From: JBNJEA01 sp051745395
GTDB lineage: Bacteria > Desulfobacterota > Desulfobacteria > Desulfobacterales > Desulfosalsimonadaceae
Direction of reading: 5' to 3'
Assembly: GCA_051745395.1 (NCBI GenBank)
Contig: JBNJEA010000036.1
Coordinates: 1-25,975 of the forward strand
Length of the DNA: 25,975 nt
Below, in pieces: positions 23,854-25,975 of the stretch. The translations under genes were made by a program, and so were the position numbers. The notes beneath the pieces are model-generated. The model made no database searches. It was not told the origin of the DNA and saw only the letters and a list, made by a program, of their open reading frames with translations. Position 1 is the stretch's first letter. Every line of letters begins with the position of its first letter.

Positions 23854-25975
23854 TTAGGGATTGAAAATACACAAGCTATTTATAAAACAACCGCCGTCCC
23901 CGCCGCCGTCATCGGAACCTTGCTTGTCACCATCTGGATCCTCGTTGCCGTCATTTTCTGAAGCAATGGCAAACTCGGCAGTAAGTTCGGCATCGGCGGC
24001 CGGCATGATCATGGTGGTATCAGTCCCGCTGCTGTCGGACAGCCATGCGCTGTGGCCGAGCCAGCGTACGAACTCTAGATTTTCCCCCGGTGCAGCGGAC
24101 ACACTGACCTCGGTTCCCGGCCGGTAGCTGCCGCCGCCTGTGCCTCCGGTGACGGTCAGGTTGTATTCAAAGGCCACCTCGTCCGTGTATGCCGCCGTGA
24201 GCCCGGCATCCGCAGCCGGCATGACAAACGCGGTTTCCGGCAGGTTAGGGTTTTCAACCCTTGCCGTGTCCCCGGTCCACTTATCAAAGACCTGCCCCTC
24301 CGATGGGCTGTCGGCTGAAATCTCAACTGTTTCGCCCGGCAGATAGTCGCCGGAACCCGTGCCGCCCGAAACCGTCAGAGGGTAGGTTTCACTGCCCTGA
24401 TCCGTGTAGGCAGCGGCAAGATCGACATCGGCGGCCGGCATCAGCAGTTTGGTTTCGGCCAAGTTGATATTTTCTACCCGGACCGTGTCCCCGGTCCATT
24501 GGTCAAAAACCTGATCGGCCGGCGGGCTTTCGGCTACAAGCCCAACCGCATCGCCCGGCAGGTAGTCGCCGGAACCCGTGCCGCCCGAAACCGTCAGGCG
24601 GTAGGTTTCGCTGCTCTGCTCGTTATATGTGGCTTCGATGGTCATGCCGCTGTCGGCCGCACTTTTCAGGTTTTGCAGAAAGACATTGCCGCTGGCCTGA
24701 ATTGAAAACGATTCGACCCCGCTTTGGCCTTCCGGTATGAATACCGTAGTGTTGGGCAGGTAAGGGTTGGTGACATTGCCCGTATCCCCGGTCCACATGT
24801 TAAAATACCGGCCGGGAGGCGGCGGATCCGCGGAAATGGTCACCAGGCGGCCGCCCCTGTAATTACCCGAGCCGATGCCCTGAATGATTTCGATCAAACT
24901 GCTGACAAAATTGGCCGTAACAGTGACCGGGCCGGTCAGGTCGATGTCGGTTCTCGGATTTTGCGTCGAACCGTCGCTCCATCGCATGAAGCGATAGCCT
25001 TCATCGGCCACGGCGGTCACCGCCGTGCCGCTTTCCCCGTGGGCAACTGACTGGCGCGTGTCGCCGGCAATCGATCCGCCCGAAAGGGCGCTGTAGGTCA
25101 GGCTATAATATTTCGGCTCAAATTCGGCTGTAACCGTTAAATCGGCCGTAACGTTGTCAAAGGCCGTATCCCAGCCGGTAAACGTATATCCGGTGCGGCT
25201 GGGATCGGCCGGGGCCGCAGCGCTGTTGCCGTGATTTACGGTTTCGGTCTTGAGCTCCGAGCCGTCATGGTCCCGGAAGGTCACGGTATAGGTGTTGGTC
25301 TCATACTGAGCCGTTACCGTCAGGTCTGAGGCAACATTGTCAAAGGCCGTATCCCAGCCGGTAAAGGTATAGCCGGTACGGCTGGGAGCGGCCGGGGCCG
25401 TGGCGCTGCCGCCGTGATCTACGGTTTCGGTCTTGAGCTCCGAGCCGTCATGATTTATAAAGGTTACGCTGTACGTATTGATCGCAAATTCCGCCGTTAC
25501 GCCGATATCTTCAGTCACATTCGTATCGGTTCGGGGATTGGCCGTACTCCCGTCACTCCATTGTGTAAAACGATATCCCGTTTCCGGCACGGCGGTCACG
25601 GACGTACCATCATTGCCATACGATACTTCCTGAGTGGCTTCTCCTTCAAGTGATCCGTGATCCCCGGCCGTATAGGCGAGGGTGTATTGATTGATCCCGA
25701 ACTCTGCTTCCACCGTGGTGTTCGCTGAAGGCACAGTCAAAGTGGTTGCCGCAGCATAGGGATCCGCCACGGTCGCTGTCTGGCCCAGCCATTGGCTAAA
25801 ATGATGGCCTTCGGGAACCGCAGCCTCGATATTGACCTCGGTACCGACCGTGTAATCCCCGCCGCCGGTACCGTTGGTCACGGTCAGGGTGTACTTCACA
25901 GGAGCAGCTACAAACCTGACGGTCTCCCCAAACCAGACATTGGTTCCATCAGTGGCGTAGGCCCGGGCATAGTAG
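23854..25975 (-). CDS. Large secreted InlB-B/Flg_new repeat protein, 3' part (runs off the window)
   Basis: The frame stays open to the right edge, so at least 707 C-terminal residues are visible and the N-terminus is missing. The edge sequence YYARAYATDGTNVWFGE resembles a fibronectin-like module. It is followed by about nine modules of two kinds. One is the divergent InlB B-repeat type (GTGSGDYLPG ... FDQWTGD ... NLPET ... MPAADA ... AAYTD); the other is the Flg_new/Listeria-Bacteroides type (HDGSELKTET ... SRTGYTFTGWD). The chain ends with an acidic Gly-rich linker and GGCFINSLCIFNP. Such proteins are usually cell-surface or secreted, with adhesive or scaffold roles. A terminator follows the stop. 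The function here is not known. Confidence 0.85.
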   Translation of the reverse strand, partial: YYARAYATDGTNVWFGETVRFVAAPVKYTLTVTNGTGGGDYTVGTEVNIEAAVPEGHHFSQWLGQTATVADPYAAATTLTVPSANTTVEAEFGINQYTLAYTAGDHGSLEGEATQEVSYGNDGTSVTAVPETGYRFTQWSDGSTANPRTDTNVTEDIGVTAEFAINTYSVTFINHDGSELKTETVDHGGSATAPAAPSRTGYTFTGWDTAFDNVASDLTVTAQYETNTYTVTFRDHDGSELKTETVNHGNSAAAPADPSRTGYTFTGWDTAFDNVTADLTVTAEFEPKYYSLTYSALSGGSIAGDTRQSVAHGESGTAVTAVADEGYRFMRWSDGSTQNPRTDIDLTGPVTVTANFVSSLIEIIQGIGSGNYRGGRLVTISADPPPPGRYFNMWTGDTGNVTNPYLPNTTVFIPEGQSGVESFSIQASGNVFLQNLKSAADSGMTIEATYNEQSSETYRLTVSGGTGSGDYLPGDAVGLVAESPPADQVFDQWTGDTVRVENINLAETKLLMPAADVDLAAAYTDQGSETYPLTVSGGTGSGDYLPGETVEISADSPSEGQVFDKWTGDTARVENPNLPETAFVMPAADAGLTAAYTDEVAFEYNLTVTGGTGGGSYRPGTEVSVSAAPGENLEFVRWLGHSAWLSDSSGTDTTMIMPAADAELTAEFAIASENDGNEDPDGDKQGSDDGGGDGGCFINSLCIFNP
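24332..24609 (-). repeat. Recent module duplication, copies offset by 219 bp
   Basis: Near-identical DNA of about 58 bases at 24332-24390 and 24551-24609 marks equivalent points of two adjacent 73-residue modules. Both encode SETY(R/P)LTVSGGTGSGDYLPG. The similarity at DNA level is higher than between other modules, suggesting recent in-frame duplication or gene conversion. Confidence 0.75.
25156..25450 (-). repeat. Flg_new module duplication, copies offset by 183 bp
   Basis: Blocks at 25156-25205 and 25339-25388 are nearly identical, as are the blocks starting at 25241 and 25424. They encode two adjacent 61-residue modules with HDGSELKTET and SRTGYTFTGWDTAFDNV. The exact 61-codon offset indicates tandem in-frame duplication. 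Confidence 0.78.

Overview
The window is about 26 kb of a moderately GC-rich bacterial chromosome. Coding density is high and nearly every gene has a full-length housekeeping or metabolic homologue. The mix points to a Desulfobacterota relative, probably of the Desulfobacterales type. It includes a TrmD-linked SPOUT methyltransferase of the Methyltrn_RNA_4 type, a fused NDP-forming acyl-CoA synthetase, a lone EtfA, a PAS/HisKA/REC hybrid kinase and an InlB/Flg_new repeat surface protein with a Gly-rich CFI tail. That placement is inference; the window has no rRNA or other strong marker. I see no tRNA, rRNA, insertion sequence, prophage or CRISPR array.

Left part (1-9,040). A PreP-type zinc peptidase (+) converges on a DUF2520 Rossmann oxidoreductase (-). 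That gene is divergent from a solitary electron-transfer flavoprotein alpha gene (+), and the shared gap carries two TetR-like palindromes with the same core. An FeS endonuclease III-like glycosylase and a hybrid sensor kinase follow on +. The kinase converges on a 4'-phosphopantetheinyl transferase (-) across a gap built of 7-bp tandem repeats in inverted orientation. A smaller array of the same heptamer follows the peptidase gene.

Central part (9,042-17,303, all -). This is a translation/RNA cluster read right to left: ffh, rpsP, khpA, rimM, trmD, SPOUT methyltransferase, rplS, rnhB, yraN, rsmI, then an NDP-forming acyl-CoA synthetase. Gaps are short or negative, so it looks like one long operon, with a candidate promoter upstream of ffh. 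It supplies the SRP GTPase, two ribosomal proteins, 16S maturation (RimM, RsmI), tRNA m1G37 methylation and RNase HII.

Right part (17,304-25,975). rlmN (+) diverges from ffh and converges, with overlapping stop codons, on a porin-like gene (-). Further right, all on -, is a MoxR ATPase, DUF58, TgpA-like transglutaminase module with its own candidate promoter. Beyond a clear intrinsic terminator lies the 3' part of a large repeat-built secreted protein that runs off the right edge.

The least explained signal is the heptamer family. All three arrays lie at or just after a stop codon, each begins next to a G-run, and each reads purine-rich on the sense strand of the gene it follows. Many units create GAGGTG, a Shine-Dalgarno-like word. 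The paired TetR-like operators flanking etfA are the next most informative non-coding signal.
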